Assembly (NCBI GenBank): GCA_015680685.1
Contig: MNCI01015910.1
Span: forward strand, 1,904,896 to 1,968,895
Reading direction: 5' to 3'
From: Gnetum montanum
Taxonomy: Eukaryota; Streptophyta; Gnetopsida; Gnetales; Gnetaceae
DNA: 64,000 nucleotides
Shown: positions 9,700 through 21,560 of the stretch, piece by piece
How positions within the stretch are numbered: the first letter of the stretch is position 1
Layout: every line of letters begins with the position of its first letter
Notes under the pieces: model-generated
Seen by the model: the letters and a program-made list of their open reading frames with translations, nothing else
What the model was told of the DNA's origin: nothing
Database searches by the model: none
Program-made: the position numbers and the translations under genes

Positions 9700-11015
9700 C
9701 CTAGGATATGCCAACATCGGATCTATATCGACTCCTCCATGAAGCCACGACAACAACCACAAAGAGGTTGAACCCCAAACTAAAGCAAGTTTTCAAGTAT
9801 GAAATTGAACAATAGTTGAAAGCAAGGTTCATCTATTCTATTGCAGATAGTGAATGGGTCAGCCCACTCGTTATTGTGCCAAAGAAGGGTGGCAAATGGA
9901 GGGTTTGTATAGATTTCTGACTACTAAACATGGCAACCTTCAAGGATCACTTCCCACTTCTGTTTGTGGATTAAGTGTTAGATACTATTACAGGGTAGTG
10001 TTACTATAGCTTTTTGGATGGTTATAGTGGCTATAACCAAATCCAAATTGTGCTCGAAGACCAGGCCAAGGCAACATTTACAAGTCCCTGGGGGACTTTT
10101 GCATATAAGAAGATGCCCTTTGGCCTGTGCAGTGTACCTGCAACCTTCCAACGCCTTTTCCTCAGCATCTTTCAGCAACAGATTGGCAATGGGGTAGAAG
10201 TCTTCATGGATGATTTCTCTACCTATGGAGCAACATTTGAACAAGCCTTGGCCCGCCTTGGGAAAGTTTTAAAAAGATGTGTGGACACAAATTTATGGCT
10301 CAACTGGCAAAAGAGCCACTTGATGGTCTAAGAGGGCATTGTTCTGGGGCACTGCATTTCACAAGCAAGGATTACTATAGATCCTGAGAAAATTAGAATC
10401 ATCCAAGGAATTACCAGTCAACTAAGTACTGTAAAAGATGTTCGGTTATTCCTTGGCCACACTAGTTATTACCGATGCTTCATCAAGAATTTATCAAAAT
10501 CGCCAAGCCATTGGTGGAACTCACAAAGAAAGATGCTTCGTTTGTTTAGACCAAGGAATGCGAATCTGCATTCTAAACACTCAAACAGAAACTCATAGAA
10601 ACTCCAATTCTTTGGGCACTCGACTGGTCTAGACCTTTTCATATCATGAAAGATGCATCTAATTATGCATTGGAAGTTGTGCTTACATAATTGGATGACT
10701 AAAGACACCCATATTATATCCACTATGCAAGCCGAAGCATTGTGGGTACTCAGCTCAACTACACCATCACTGAAAAAGAATTAATGGCAGTGGTGTTCAC
10801 CTTGTAAAAAATTCCAACACTATGTGCTCAGGTACAAGGTATTTGTACATACTGACCACAATGCCATCTAGTTCCTGATGAACAAACCAACAGTGAGTTC
10901 CCGTATCATATGGTGGCTTATGATCCTTAAAAAATTTGACCTTACTATGGTAGAAAGGAAGGGAATTGAGAATGTGGTTGCTGATCACTTATCTTGGTTA
11001 TGATGGGAGAGTGTA
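9700..11015 (+). pseudogene. E1 reverse transcriptase and RNase H pseudogene
   Basis: RT blocks are easily recognised: VSPLVIVPKKGGKWRVCIDF, SFLDGYSGYNQIQI, GTFAYKKMPFGLCSVPATF and the catalytic VFMDDFSTYG (YXDD box as FMDD, ~10198-10227), then LNWQKSHLMV and VRLFLGHTSYYRCF. RNase H follows after a frameshift near 10500 and is patchy: HYVLRYKVFVHTDHNAI and ENVVADHLSWL near 10810-11000. RT lies in a different frame from gag-PR. In-frame stops appear at positions where paralogues have Gln or Arg. Not functional. Confidence 0.85.
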
Positions 11016-11059
11016 GAGGAGGAAGAGCCACTCTCCAATCAATTTCCAGACGAACTCCT

Positions 11060-12305
11060 CTTTGCTGGAGAAATCGATAAGGAGATGCCCACAGGATCAA
11101 CTTGATTTAGCCACATCCTCACCTATCTCTCAACACAAGAAATACCAAAAGAGTGGGATCATCGGAAGAAGCAATAGTTTCAAGGCCAAGCACTTCATGG
11201 CGATTAATGGACACCTTTACAAGGTGTGTGCGGATGGCTTGGTTCGATGGTGCATCCCTGATGTGGATACATTGCGCATCCTTCAGGATGCTCACAAGGG
11301 CCCTTGTGGGGGCCACTATGCTGGACGATGGACAACCATTAAGATCCTGCTTGTGGGATATTACTGGCCCACACTCTTTAGAGATGTGCAACGATTTGCC
11401 TGCTCTTGTGAATGATGTTAGAGAGATGGTGGGATGATTGCACGAATGGAGGGACCCCAACAATGGATCCAACCACTAGAACCCTTCGATATTATGGGCA
11501 TTGACTTCATGGGTCCCATCACACCCATGTCCAATGGGAAGGCATACATCATTGTTGCTATAGACTACTATACTAAGTGGGCAAAGGCGGCAGCGGTCAC
11601 TGACTGTTCCTCAAACACAGCCACATGGTTTGTCCAACAACAAATTGTAAATAGGTTTGGGGTGCCACATGCACTCATTTAAGACAACGGAACTCATTTC
11701 ATGGGCACTACTTTTTGTAAACTCATGCAACACTTGGGGCTCAAACATAAATTTACAACACCTTATCACCCCCAATCCAATGGGCAAGCTAAAGTCACAA
11801 ATAGATAGATTACTAAAATCCTAACTAGGACCATTAGCAAATATAGGAGGGATTGGAGTATAAAACTTAACAATGCCCTCGAGGCCTATCGCTCCATATG
11901 AAAACTTCCTATAGGCTACTCTCCTTATGAGTTAGTGTACGGGAAACTACCGAAACTTCTAGTTCAGGAAAAAATCTGAACACTATTTACCGCCAGTGAC
12001 TTGGGTCTTGACTTATCACTAGCATAATGAGAACAACTCATTAACTTGAATGTGCTAGATAAGAATCAACTAGTAGCCCTATCATCAAATGAAATTCACA
12101 AGGCCTATAATAAAAAATGTCATGATCTTAGGATTCGAAAGGTAACATTTTGATGTGGAGATAAGGTACTCTACTGGAACCCCACACATGTACCGCAACA
12201 TACTAAGTTTTAAACACTGTGGGAGGGACCTTATATTATTTCTGAAACCTTTCCATCCGAGGCCTTACTTATACACAAACTTGAGGATCCCACAAAAACA
12301 TAGTT
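11060..12305 (+). pseudogene. E1 integrase pseudogene
   Basis: The zinc-binding region includes DAHKGPCGGHYAGRWTTIKI and YYWPTLFRDVQRF. The catalytic core has GIDFMGPITPMSNGKAYIIV (first Asp kept) and DNGTHFMGTTF (second Asp kept, preceding residue a stop). The catalytic Glu position reads NGQAKVTNR, so Glu is Lys. The C-terminal GDKVLYWNPTHVP and LWEGPYII are typical of Athila/Tat integrases. No chromodomain follows. The frame breaks after the zinc region. Confidence 0.85.
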
Positions 12306-12414
12306 AATTAATACACAACAATGAAAACCCTTCCATAAACTCCAATGAACCAGTGCCACTGCCCTCTCACCACACAACCAACCTTGTTCCATTTTTTGGA
12401 TCTCCTCCTCTCAA

Positions 12415-12432
12415 CTTAGTCATGGGGGAGAT
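12415..12432 (+). promoter_or_regulatory. Internal PPT-like motif of E1
   Basis: CTTAGTCATGGGGGAGAT just downstream of integrase, preceded by 'ttttggatctcc'. It matches the true PPT at 17576-17589 except for the last bases. Confidence 0.6.
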
Positions 12433-14521
12433 CACCTTCCATGCTAACTAATACTACTGGCTCCTCAGTTGTTTTTGCAAGTTTTTTTTACACGTTTTTG
12501 TTTTACAACATCGTTCGTATGTTTGCCATTCTTGCTTACTTTTTCTTTCTTTATTTACTTATCTATTTATTTGTTTGTTTATTTTTATAAATATATTTGT
12601 TTTATCTTTTTCATTAATAAGCCATCTTATTGTCACAGGATGTACTAGTGAGGTTGTTTCTCTTTGCAATGGGGTGCATGATATGGTCCTCCTATTATAT
12701 CTAGCTCCCACCTTCACATTGTTGTTCTAGGCAGTCAGGTTGAACTCTCATTTCATGTAACAGGCAGTGAGCTCACGTCATCCATCCATCCACCCCCTCG
12801 ATGGTTTTTCTTCTCTCAGAAACATGCAATCCCTTTCAATTAAAAATAATTTTAATTAATTCACGACTTGCATAGTTTCCAGACTTGAGAAGGATCCAAC
12901 GATTTGAACAGGGTGTGACTTCAAGGGGAATGCAACATTCTTTGTACTTTTCTATTCCCTTGCATGTGAGCATGTGTTCTCATGGACTTCTTACCACTCC
13001 ATATCCTCTCCTAATCAGAAGTTACATGGCAATTTGTCCTTGCATGGTGTGGTCCTCATCACTAAAAAAAAAACAAAAAAAAAATGATGAGGATTCAAAG
13101 TACACCCCTTGGCCAAATGCATGCAAAAATGCATGGGTCTTTTCATGGTGTGGTTCCCAGAAAAGAAAAAACAAACACATGGGAATTCAAAGCACGCCCC
13201 TTAGACCGCCTCTAACAAGCTACAAGCACTAGTTATGGGACTTGCTTTGTCCCCTCTAACTAAGCCCCTTTTTCACTTCCTCTTGCTCACTCATGTTGGA
13301 GTGGTAGTTGTTTGTGGGCACATTCTTGTAACCCAAGGGGATGGACTAGTATTCAAATGTTGATGCAATGTCACTAAATGTGGTTGGTTTTGGGTCTAGA
13401 CTAAGGATGGATCCTAACGGGTCACTTAATTACATACTTCACAAGGGATTTCATGTGACCAACATTAGGAATTCCATCTTACTCCCTCTTCTTTTCATCA
13501 TTTACTTCCCATTATTCACCTCACTACCGATTCTATGTCTTGAATGTCTATCATGCTCTACTAGAACTTCTAATTCTTTGGCTGGTTCTCATGGATTTGG
13601 GTATTAATTCGCGGTCACCATTAATTACCTATGGGGCCCACGGACTCTTTTGTTGATGATATGCAAGGGCTACTAAGGCTATTTCCTATTATGGGGAGGA
13701 CCCACTTACATATCCTTTGGTCCTATTTGTTAATCTCCTATCCCCTTGATTTGGTTGGTCGATTGTTTTTTTGCTAATCATCACACAGTCCCTCATCTTC
13801 AAAGTTCCATATTATGATATTCTCCTCATTTCAACTCTTCTTCTAGTACAATCTTCCTTCCTCTTTCACTCATACTGTTCTTTGGTCTCTGTGACTTCGA
13901 ATCACCCCCATGTTATGCTCTAATTCATAGCTTTGGACTTTTTCCTTAACGATCAATGTAGGCCAACATTCGTAGCACAACTGCATCAACTAGGCCCCAT
14001 ATATGCATCCCCCTGCATTTACGTAGCCTTGTTTACATGGCCTTGTCGATGCATGGCAAAAATACTATAGATACCCTCGTTGTGCCTTTGGAATTTGTTC
14101 ATTTGTTCACAACGCTAGGGGAGTTTTTCCATTTCTCTACACCAACACTTCTTTCCAAGCACAAAATGTTTCCATTGCATGTCCCAATCAAATCATTCTT
14201 TCAACCCTTTCACAACTGGAGGTATGCTCTTCATTATTTGGGGGGGGGGGGGGGGGGGCGGGGGGCAGTGAGGTCTATAATTATTATTATAATTATCAAA
14301 GACTTAATACCTCTTAGGGTATAGATAAGAAAAAATAAAAATAAAAACACTATAAATTGCAACTCATGTCTTATTGTTTTTTCTAACTCCTCAACTATAC
14401 TCCAAGGAACCTAATAGGAGGCACGTGCTATGGTCATAGCTTGGTCAAAATGAGAAGGTGTATGATTGCCATTTTGAGCAACTTATACACATTTTAATTC
14501 ATGGTTATGCTGTGATTGCAG
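12433..14521 (+). other. E1 3' noncoding region with two hairpin modules and acceptor
   Basis: T-rich array at 12475-12515. Two consecutive hairpin modules: 13041-13111 (arms GGTGTGGTCCTCATCA and TGATGAGGATTC...ACACC around an A-rich loop) and 13143-13203 (GGTGTGGTTCCCA and TGGGAATTCAAAGCACGCC). A block ending 'gggcccacggactctttt' (13631-13650) is shared with E0, E3 and E5. The region closes with TTATGCTGTGATTGCAG just before the ORF3 ATG at 14522. I see no protein-coding content: the open frame across 14037-14324 is created by the G tract. Confidence 0.6.
14240..14265 (+). repeat. G homopolymer tract
   Basis: Nineteen G, one C, then six G, followed by an ATT/AAT-rich stretch. No other element here has it. 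It may be a replication-slippage tract, a G-quadruplex former, or a misassembled length. Confidence 0.9.
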
Positions 14522-17372
14522 ATGGCACCCAAACCAAGGCATCCAAGGGGAGAAGGACCATCCCAACCAAGGTACAAGTGACCTAGAATGGGGAAAGGAC
14601 AAGGTGTGCAACCTTTAGAGCATACAGAGGGCTCACACACAATTTTCCCCCTTTGCGAAGAACCTAACGTGGAATTTTTTCGTCAGATTCCTGAAGTGGA
14701 CGTGCTTGGCAATCAATCGTAAAGGCACAAGACTCTTGTGGTAGCACCACGACTTGAGGTCACCTTGATCCAAGCCTGTATTGATACTATCAAGTCGAGG
14801 GAGCTGTAACGAATGGTCCTTCAGGAGTTGAACTTCAGACCATTTCTAGAGAATGCACCAAAGGAAGTTAAAACCCAATTGCAAAATTCTCCTATGTGGC
14901 CAATCATCACCTCTAGTGGTGAATGGTACCTAGGAGAAACTTACCTCTTCTGGATGAATCAACAACCATGGTCCAGAGTAAGAGTCAAAGACATTCATGT
15001 CTCTTTTTTGAAGTAATTGCACAAGCTTTGGGGTTGCCAGAGACCAGAGTTAACGTGGCAGAGATCCCCAAACAAGCAAATCTTGAGGTAAAAGGGGAGT
15101 GGATTAGGCAGTGCTATGGGGTAGAATGCTAGGAGTTTGGCATCGTAATCATCATAGAGAGGGTTTATTCAAAAATTGCATTTTACCACTTGAAATGGTA
15201 AGACCCAGCAAGATCATTACCTTCTCTGCTTGTGCATATGCTGCTCTAAGTAAAAATTTCCCCATCAACCTTCAACAGTTGCTTTTCCTGGAGATTGAGA
15301 AGAGATTTGCTAAAAAAAAATGTGGAAGGCAAGCTCTACCCTTTTCCTACCTAATCAGAAAATTTGCTAAATGGGCAGGGATAGCATGATATGCCAACAA
15401 CACACTTCGTCACACCCCTATTGCCTCGTGGTGGGAAATGATGAAGGACAAGATTCCAGCCACAACAAAACTCAAGGAAGAGCAGCAACCACCTCCACCA
15501 CCTATGCAAACAACAAGGTCGGGCTCACAAACAATCATAGAACACATATGTGAGATTCGACAATTGCTCTTGAGCCAACAAGAGTGATCAGTAGGAACTG
15601 GTGGAGAAGGAGACCCTTTAGTCTATTACCCTGCGATGAGCCATCTTAAGCAAGTGGCTCAATCGATGAGTTTGCTAGAGAGAGTAGGGTTGATGTTTTC
15701 TGTTGCCCAAATGCAAGTGCCTGCTAGAACTAATTGTAGTGTCTGAGAAGTAATAGTGTCCACCCAACAGTTATTTCTTGAAATTTCAGGAAATGCCACT
15801 ACTTTTTTGGTATGCTTGGAGGATGGAGAGGAGGTAACTATCCTAATAATGCAAGACCAGGGATAATAAGTTGTAGTTGAAATGGTTTCTGACATAATTT
15901 CTATAGTCCTTAATGCACCTACGATGCTTGTACTAGATGTATATGAACTTGAAGATGTACAAACATCCACAAGAACTTCACGTAGCAAAATCAACGTAGC
16001 CCATCATGAAGAGTTGTTGGACTGACTGGTGGGAACCGGGCAAATGCTTCTGTTTGTCTTTGATCTTCCGAACAACATTACTGTGACCTAGTAGGAGTTG
16101 CTCTTAGCAAGGGGCAAGTGCCTCATCTTAGAGGGGCAACTTGAAGTGGCACAAGCGGATCATTAACGCTTAGGGATGAAAGTTGCCCAATTAAGGGCCT
16201 AACTTGCTAATCCAGCTCTCCTAAACCATTAACTCACCAAGGATGAAGCTTTTCAACAGCTTCAAACCAAACTTTAGAAGGTTGAGGGTGAACAAGAGTT
16301 AGTAATCTTTGACAAGTCCTTAACAGACACCCATGCTTACCATCTAAACAAAGACTTGGCAGAGGTTTGCCAGGAGAATGTTAGGCTAACCATAGAGTTC
16401 ATCGCCTACGGAATGTTGATGTTGATAATCAATGCATTAAAGACTTCATCCATCAATAGTAGGAGAAGTTAGCTAGGGTAAACACTGATGTGAGGAGATT
16501 GGTAGTTGAAAATCGTGATCTGTCTATGGAATAAGTTCAAGCCCTACAACAAAAATTGACAATTGAAATCGTCGCTTGGAAAAATGAGGCCCTTAAGTTT
16601 GAATGAGTTAAAAATCACTATAGGAACCAAGTGGGATTGCAAAAAGAAATAAATGAAAAAGAGATTTAAGTCGCAAAGGCTAAAATGAACCAAGCACTCT
16701 AGCAGCTCCAGGAATGAGGCAAGGTGTTGTAGCCCATCTTTGATGGCTTGAATGCCTACAACTAGGCTGAGATCCACCTCAAAGAGCTGCAAATTGAAGA
16801 AATGACAGAATACATGGAGTTAGCCAATCTTCGTTATGCAAACTTGGCAATGCTAACAGCTGGAAGGCTGCTGTCAAACCTGAAGAAACAAGTTTCCACC
16901 TTGTATTCTTTATACAAGGGTGAGTTCCAAGCACATAAAGAGACAAAGCAAAAGCTAAAAACAACAAATGTGGAACTTGAAGTTCTTTGCACACATTTTG
17001 GAGGACAACATGTGGTTGCAGAGAACTTGGCTTGATGAACGAATGACTACCCACAGCTGTAGACATTGATTTGAGCATTTGATATGAAAAAAAAAAAATA
17101 ATTCGCTGTTTGGTTTGTTAATTTGAAGGAACTCTTTCCTGCACTTTCATGTCCCTGGGATGTTCCGATTCTGGCACACATTGGTGAAGTTGCCTGGATA
17201 GTGAATGATCCTAGAAGAAAAGAAGATAAAATGAGGGCATTTTTGGAGGCTTTTTGATGACCTTTGGAAGTTGTAGTTGCTGTAGGGCAACTGTCATCAA
17301 CGCCACAACAGCCACATGCACCAGAAGCTAGTGAAGGCCCATCAGAACCACTGCCACTAGGGACTATGTGAC
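14522..17372 (+). pseudogene. E1 ORF3: env-position protein with long coiled-coil tail (pseudogene)
   Basis: ATG follows an acceptor-like TGATTGCAG and gives MAPKPRHPRGEGPSQPR. A folded-looking domain at about 14810-15390 has ELNFRPFLENAPKEVK, WPIITSSGEWYLGETYLFW, VRVKDIHVSFLK, then SACAYAALSKNFPINLQQ and LPFSYLIRKFAKWAGI. A P/Q-rich linker follows (15480-15540). From about 16080 to 17035 the sequence is Leu/Lys/Glu-rich and coiled-coil-like (ANLRYANLAMLTAGRLLSNL). The end is Pro/Ala-rich. Many stops and frame changes are present. Position and the first domain resemble Athila env-like ORFs and the 'putative plant transposon protein' domain as I recall it. Homologous, equally broken copies are in E4 and E5. 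Function unknown. Confidence 0.65.
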
Positions 17373-17575
17373 CTTCTCTAGCAATTTTAGCATTTTTTAT
17401 CAGGGTGTTCAATTTTGTCTCCGAACACCACAATTTTGTAATTTATTTTTTTTTGTACACCCAGGCACTTGGTATGTTAATAGAGTCAGTGTGTGTGTAC
17501 ATGTGTTTTTTCATGTGTACCATCAATAACTTCATGCCTTCCAAATTGTAATAAACTTGAGGACGAGTTTTCACT

Positions 17576-17589
17576 CAGTCATGGGGGTA
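17576..17589 (+). promoter_or_regulatory. Polypurine tract of E1
   Basis: CAGTCATGGGGGTA abuts the 3' LTR start TGATGAAG and is preceded by 'cttgaggacgagttttcact'. Confidence 0.85.
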
Positions 17590-18484
17590 TGATGAAGTGT
17601 TCAGTTGATACGTTGATTGGGCCACGTTAATGGAGCCTCATTGACACGGCCACATTGACGTGACCCCATCGACATATCTATCCATGCGTTAATGCAACCT
17701 TGTTAACGTAGAGTCTATCTCTTGCGATAAATATGTGTGCACCTGTAACATCTATGGCATATTTTGGAGTAGTTGTAGCCAAACTCTTGCAGTTTGTTCC
17801 CGTAAGAGTTAGAATATTTTCCAAGTGCCCACAACAAGTGTGAGAAAGGTGTACAACTCTTTATTTGTGTGCTGATGTACTTGAGCCCATTGGCGTGACT
17901 GACAATAAAGACAAGCATTTTGAGCATTCCTTGCAGCATTTGGATTTAATCACTTAAGCATTTTAATAGTTTAATATTTCAATGCTTTAATAATTCTAGA
18001 AGCTTTTATTGTTATCACTTTCCTGTTATTATCCTTTCATATTTTGTGAGAACCATAGGCACGACCATCTCAAACATATATCAAACACTTGGTAACCGAG
18101 TGACGCTTAATGTTTGGTAACTCAGTAGTGGTTAGGGTATGCTTAGGATGTGCACAGAAGATGGGATCGGTTACTTATGCTAGGGAGAGTTAAGCAATAG
18201 AGTAGAACAATTATAATTTACACAACTTTGCATTTCCTACAATTAAAGAATTAGATTTTAAAAGATAAAAAGAAAACCAATAAAAATCATTTGCCTCAAT
18301 CTCACTTAACTATCACTTTAGAATATCACAAATGAGGTTGGGAAGATAATGACCGTTCTAATTAAGGTTTTGCTAGCTGGAGTTTGATGTATGCAAGACC
18401 TTGCAGTTTGCGGAATTTGACTGAGTTGCACATGAATGCTCATGATTCATATGGTTGGACGTAGGAGTACCTCGCCGCTCATTA
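17590..18484 (+). repeat. E1 3' LTR
   Basis: TGATGAAGTG...CCGCTCATTA followed by GAGTT. The TATA box is mutated to GATAAATA (17726-17733). The poly(A) stem is TCTTTATT 17858-17865 / AATAAAGA 17904-17911, and the inner stem still pairs with wobbles. Compared with the 5' LTR there is an extra copy of a 'ttgac(a)cg' unit near 17641-17660 and many transitions. Confidence 0.9.
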
Positions 18485-18489
18485 GAGTT

Positions 18490-20764
18490 TATTCACAACA
18501 CAAAATAAACATAGGAATGTGTGCAACAATTTTAAAATAATTAAGATAGTTATACATACAAAATTTCAAGATTAGGAATAAATTGTCTTGAGGCCAACCT
18601 AAACATTATCTAGAAATATTTAAAGAATAAAGTTGATAAGGACTTTTAACAAATCATTAACAACATAAGAGAAAATTAAACAAAGAGTAAGGATGCATAC
18701 CGAATGATAGGGGCTTCCTTAGTTGAGACCATAAGAGGTTTAATAATAGTACCTATAGTGAATCGATCCTTAACACTGAGGATGATTGGAACATGAATTG
18801 TAGAAAATTTTTTTTTGTATATATCATTGCATTTAATAAATAAAAATATTATAATACATATGTTACAAGAGAAGAAACCTATGTTTCCATAGTAAAGGTA
18901 ATAATATTTTTAAAATTTAAAATTTTCAATATTTTTTATGTATTTTATACATAAAGAATAAAATAATAAATAATTAAATATACATTTATTACAATCCTTG
19001 ATAGGATAAGCACGATGATAACATATGCATTTAACTACTCTCGTTGCAATCCCTTATGGCATAGGTGCAACACATTGCACATGAAATGCATAAGTAAAAC
19101 ACTCCTTAGTCATGTCCTCAATGTCCCAACATTGTGGTGTAAGGACATGACGTCCTTTGGTAAGGTTAAATCACCATAGCTCCACATGTCCAATGAATAA
19201 AATATTTATTAAATCCAAAGAGATACAATATGTAATTAATATTTTTGGTATTTTATATTTATGGTGCATTAATATTGGAAATAAAAGAAAAACTAATGAG
19301 CTTTATTCACTATGCAAAATATTGACTAAATAGTTCTAAGTTGTGAAAGCATGGCAACACTTTGACAAATTCTTGTTGCATGGAGAAGCAACAACTCAAA
19401 AACACACAACAAACAAAGAAAAATAAACATACTTACCAAAAGAGGAGAAGCTTAATTGGAAAATGTGAAGGAAATCATGAAAGCCAAACAACTAATAAAT
19501 AAGCTCCATAATTTAGTATTTATAATTTTTGTGGTGGAGATAGAGAGTATGCTAGCCTTGATGATCTAGCTCCAGGGTGCTTACATAGGGGGTGTGTTAG
19601 TGCTAAGGAGCTAGTAGTCCAGTACTAGCATATAGGATTACTTTCCAATCATTTTCAAATGAAATCTTGATAGAAAGGGTCAAAGGTATGCTAATTCTAG
19701 GGGTTAGCATAAGGGGTATGCTAACATGCCCTCCTTTTATCAAAAACATGATTTTAAACCATAATGAACTTAGGGATTGAAGGCACATATCCCAATGGAT
19801 CTCTTCACTTCTAGAAGAGATCCTAAAGCCTTGAGAGATATTGATACATGGTCTCAATAAGGAAAATTAATAAAGAAAAGAGAAATTACCTATGCAAGGT
19901 TGCTAAAGACTAACACATCTCATCAAATCACATCTAGGTTATAAACAAAGTTTATTATCTCAACTAAAATAAGTCTAGAGCTTACAAATAGAGACAAAAT
20001 TATCACTAAATGTCTCATCATACTCCCTTGATTAAATTATGCTAGTCCCTTAGCTTACATAATTAAATTTGAACTAGAGGAGTAACTTACAATGAAATTA
20101 TCCATTAAACCATTGAAAAACATGTCACTTTGTAGGAAATATTAAGAGGTGGTGGCTAAGATAAATAACCTCATGGCATGTGCATTATTGTTGATGCATT
20201 ATTAGATGTCATTTGTACTAATGCCTTCCTAAATATTCCTTACACTCTCTGAAGCCTTGTTAAGATCACATAGCTTTATCTCTGGCTTAGGTTTTGGTTG
20301 TGGCATAGGTTTGGATGTTGTTATGTCTCTACCTCTCATTTTGGTGCTTAGGAATAAGTTCAATAATCATTGGTTTTTGGTAGTGGATGAATCATTGATA
20401 GCCTAGTATCCATAGATGGATTGCATGAAACTCGTCCTTCTATCAATTTTATGATTGAGGCTTGAAATTCATCTATCTCATGTGGTGCAAGTCTCTAGTG
20501 TCTAAAACGCAACCACTAAAACATAATGGCAACTATAAAAATGCTAAAAAATCATATGAATTTTCATTATATTTTGCAATGATCATAAAAAATCTTAATA
20601 AAACAATGGAAAACTAAAAAAATCCCAGCATAACATGTAAAACATTACCAAAACTAGGTTTTAGTAGAATATATGCTTAAAATTTTAAAAATATGTACTT
20701 GAATTAGTATCTCTATTCCATCATTGAGATGTAAGACACTTGGCTTAAATGAGAATATAACATG
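18490..20764. other. AT-rich spacer, no gene seen
   Basis: I find no recognisable coding domain, RNA gene or LTR. Short frames at 19603-19857 and elsewhere look random. A less AT-rich patch at 20250-20520 has a few Pro/Lys-rich minus-strand translations but no family I can name. Confidence 0.55.
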
Positions 20765-21560
20765 TGATGAACAATGAGAGTTCCCACCATTCAACCATAC
20801 AAGTCAGAAGCATACACATGTGACTAGATCATAATCCATGGATAGAAAAATATTGTATACTAGTGTGTTAATAGTAGGCTTGTGATCGATGTCTTCCTAC
20901 CACAGTTAGTGAGGGTTAAAATGTATGGTTTAACTCTTGATAAGGTATATGATTGATTGATGTTGATTGGCTCTTAACGTGCTAAGGTAAGACATAATGG
21001 AATACATGCAAAGTATATTAACTAAGGAATAATAGATAGAAATTTCTAACTAGCCTAACGGTAATAAGTATCTAGTGCCAACTTGTCGTATATGTCCTGA
21101 GCTAATAAGTGAATCAAGCTAAGTTACTACTAGGTTATCGAATGACTATGTTTAAGTGCTTGAAATTGGTCATACTTATTCTATTAAGTAGCTAATGAAC
21201 ATGGGAAATGTAAATGATAATGAAATTATTGAAGACATTAGACAATAAACATAGAAATTCTAATCTACATGATATTTGCAATGACGAAGAATAATCTCAA
21301 TCTTTATTATTGGATATGAAGTGCGTTCAGGTACACTTCACATGAAAAAAGATGATAGATAACTATTTATTATTATATTGTGAGTGTTCACAACTAACTC
21401 TAAGTTTGAGAAAAAACTTCAAGAATCTGGCTACATTGTATTTATATCATGATGGACTCATATTTATAGGCATGACCATAGTCAACTATATCACATATAC
21501 GACATTGTATAATGAGCTATGAAATCATAGTCATTGCATAAAATTTTGATTTATCTATGT
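20765..21560 (-). repeat. Decayed solo-LTR-like sequence
   Basis: TGATGAACAATGAGAGTTCC at 20765 resembles the reversed LTR ends of E2 and E4, and 'cattcaaccatac' follows at the expected place. Further matches are 'cttcctaccacag...atggtttaa' (20892-20934), 'gataagaataatctcaatctttatt'-like sequence around 21285-21308, and TATTTATAGGCATG (21456-21470) as a reversed TATA box. No internal region or PPT is attached. Both edges are uncertain and no target duplication was found. Confidence 0.6.

Larger units (their letters stand above)
5190..18484 (+). mobile_element. E1: full-length decayed Athila/Tat-like retrotransposon, 13.3 kb
   Basis: Order: 5' LTR, tRNA-Asp primer site, gag, protease, RT, RNase H, integrase, internal PPT-like motif, noncoding region, long ORF3, PPT, 3' LTR, with matching GAGTT duplications. 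Both LTRs are present but clearly diverged, mostly by transitions, and every coding region carries stops and frameshifts, so this is an old, dead copy. Gag and PR share one frame. RT lies in a second and INT in a third through frameshifts. It is about 3.3 kb longer than E2 and E3 because it keeps ORF3. Confidence 0.93.

Noticed and set aside
14037-14324. Open frame with poly-Gly and poly-Ile
   Set aside because: Arises from the G tract and ATT repeat; no homologue in E3 or E5 at that place.
20250-20520. Possible coding remnant on the minus strand in the spacer
   Set aside because: Translation shows Pro/Lys-rich pieces but no recognisable family and frequent stops.
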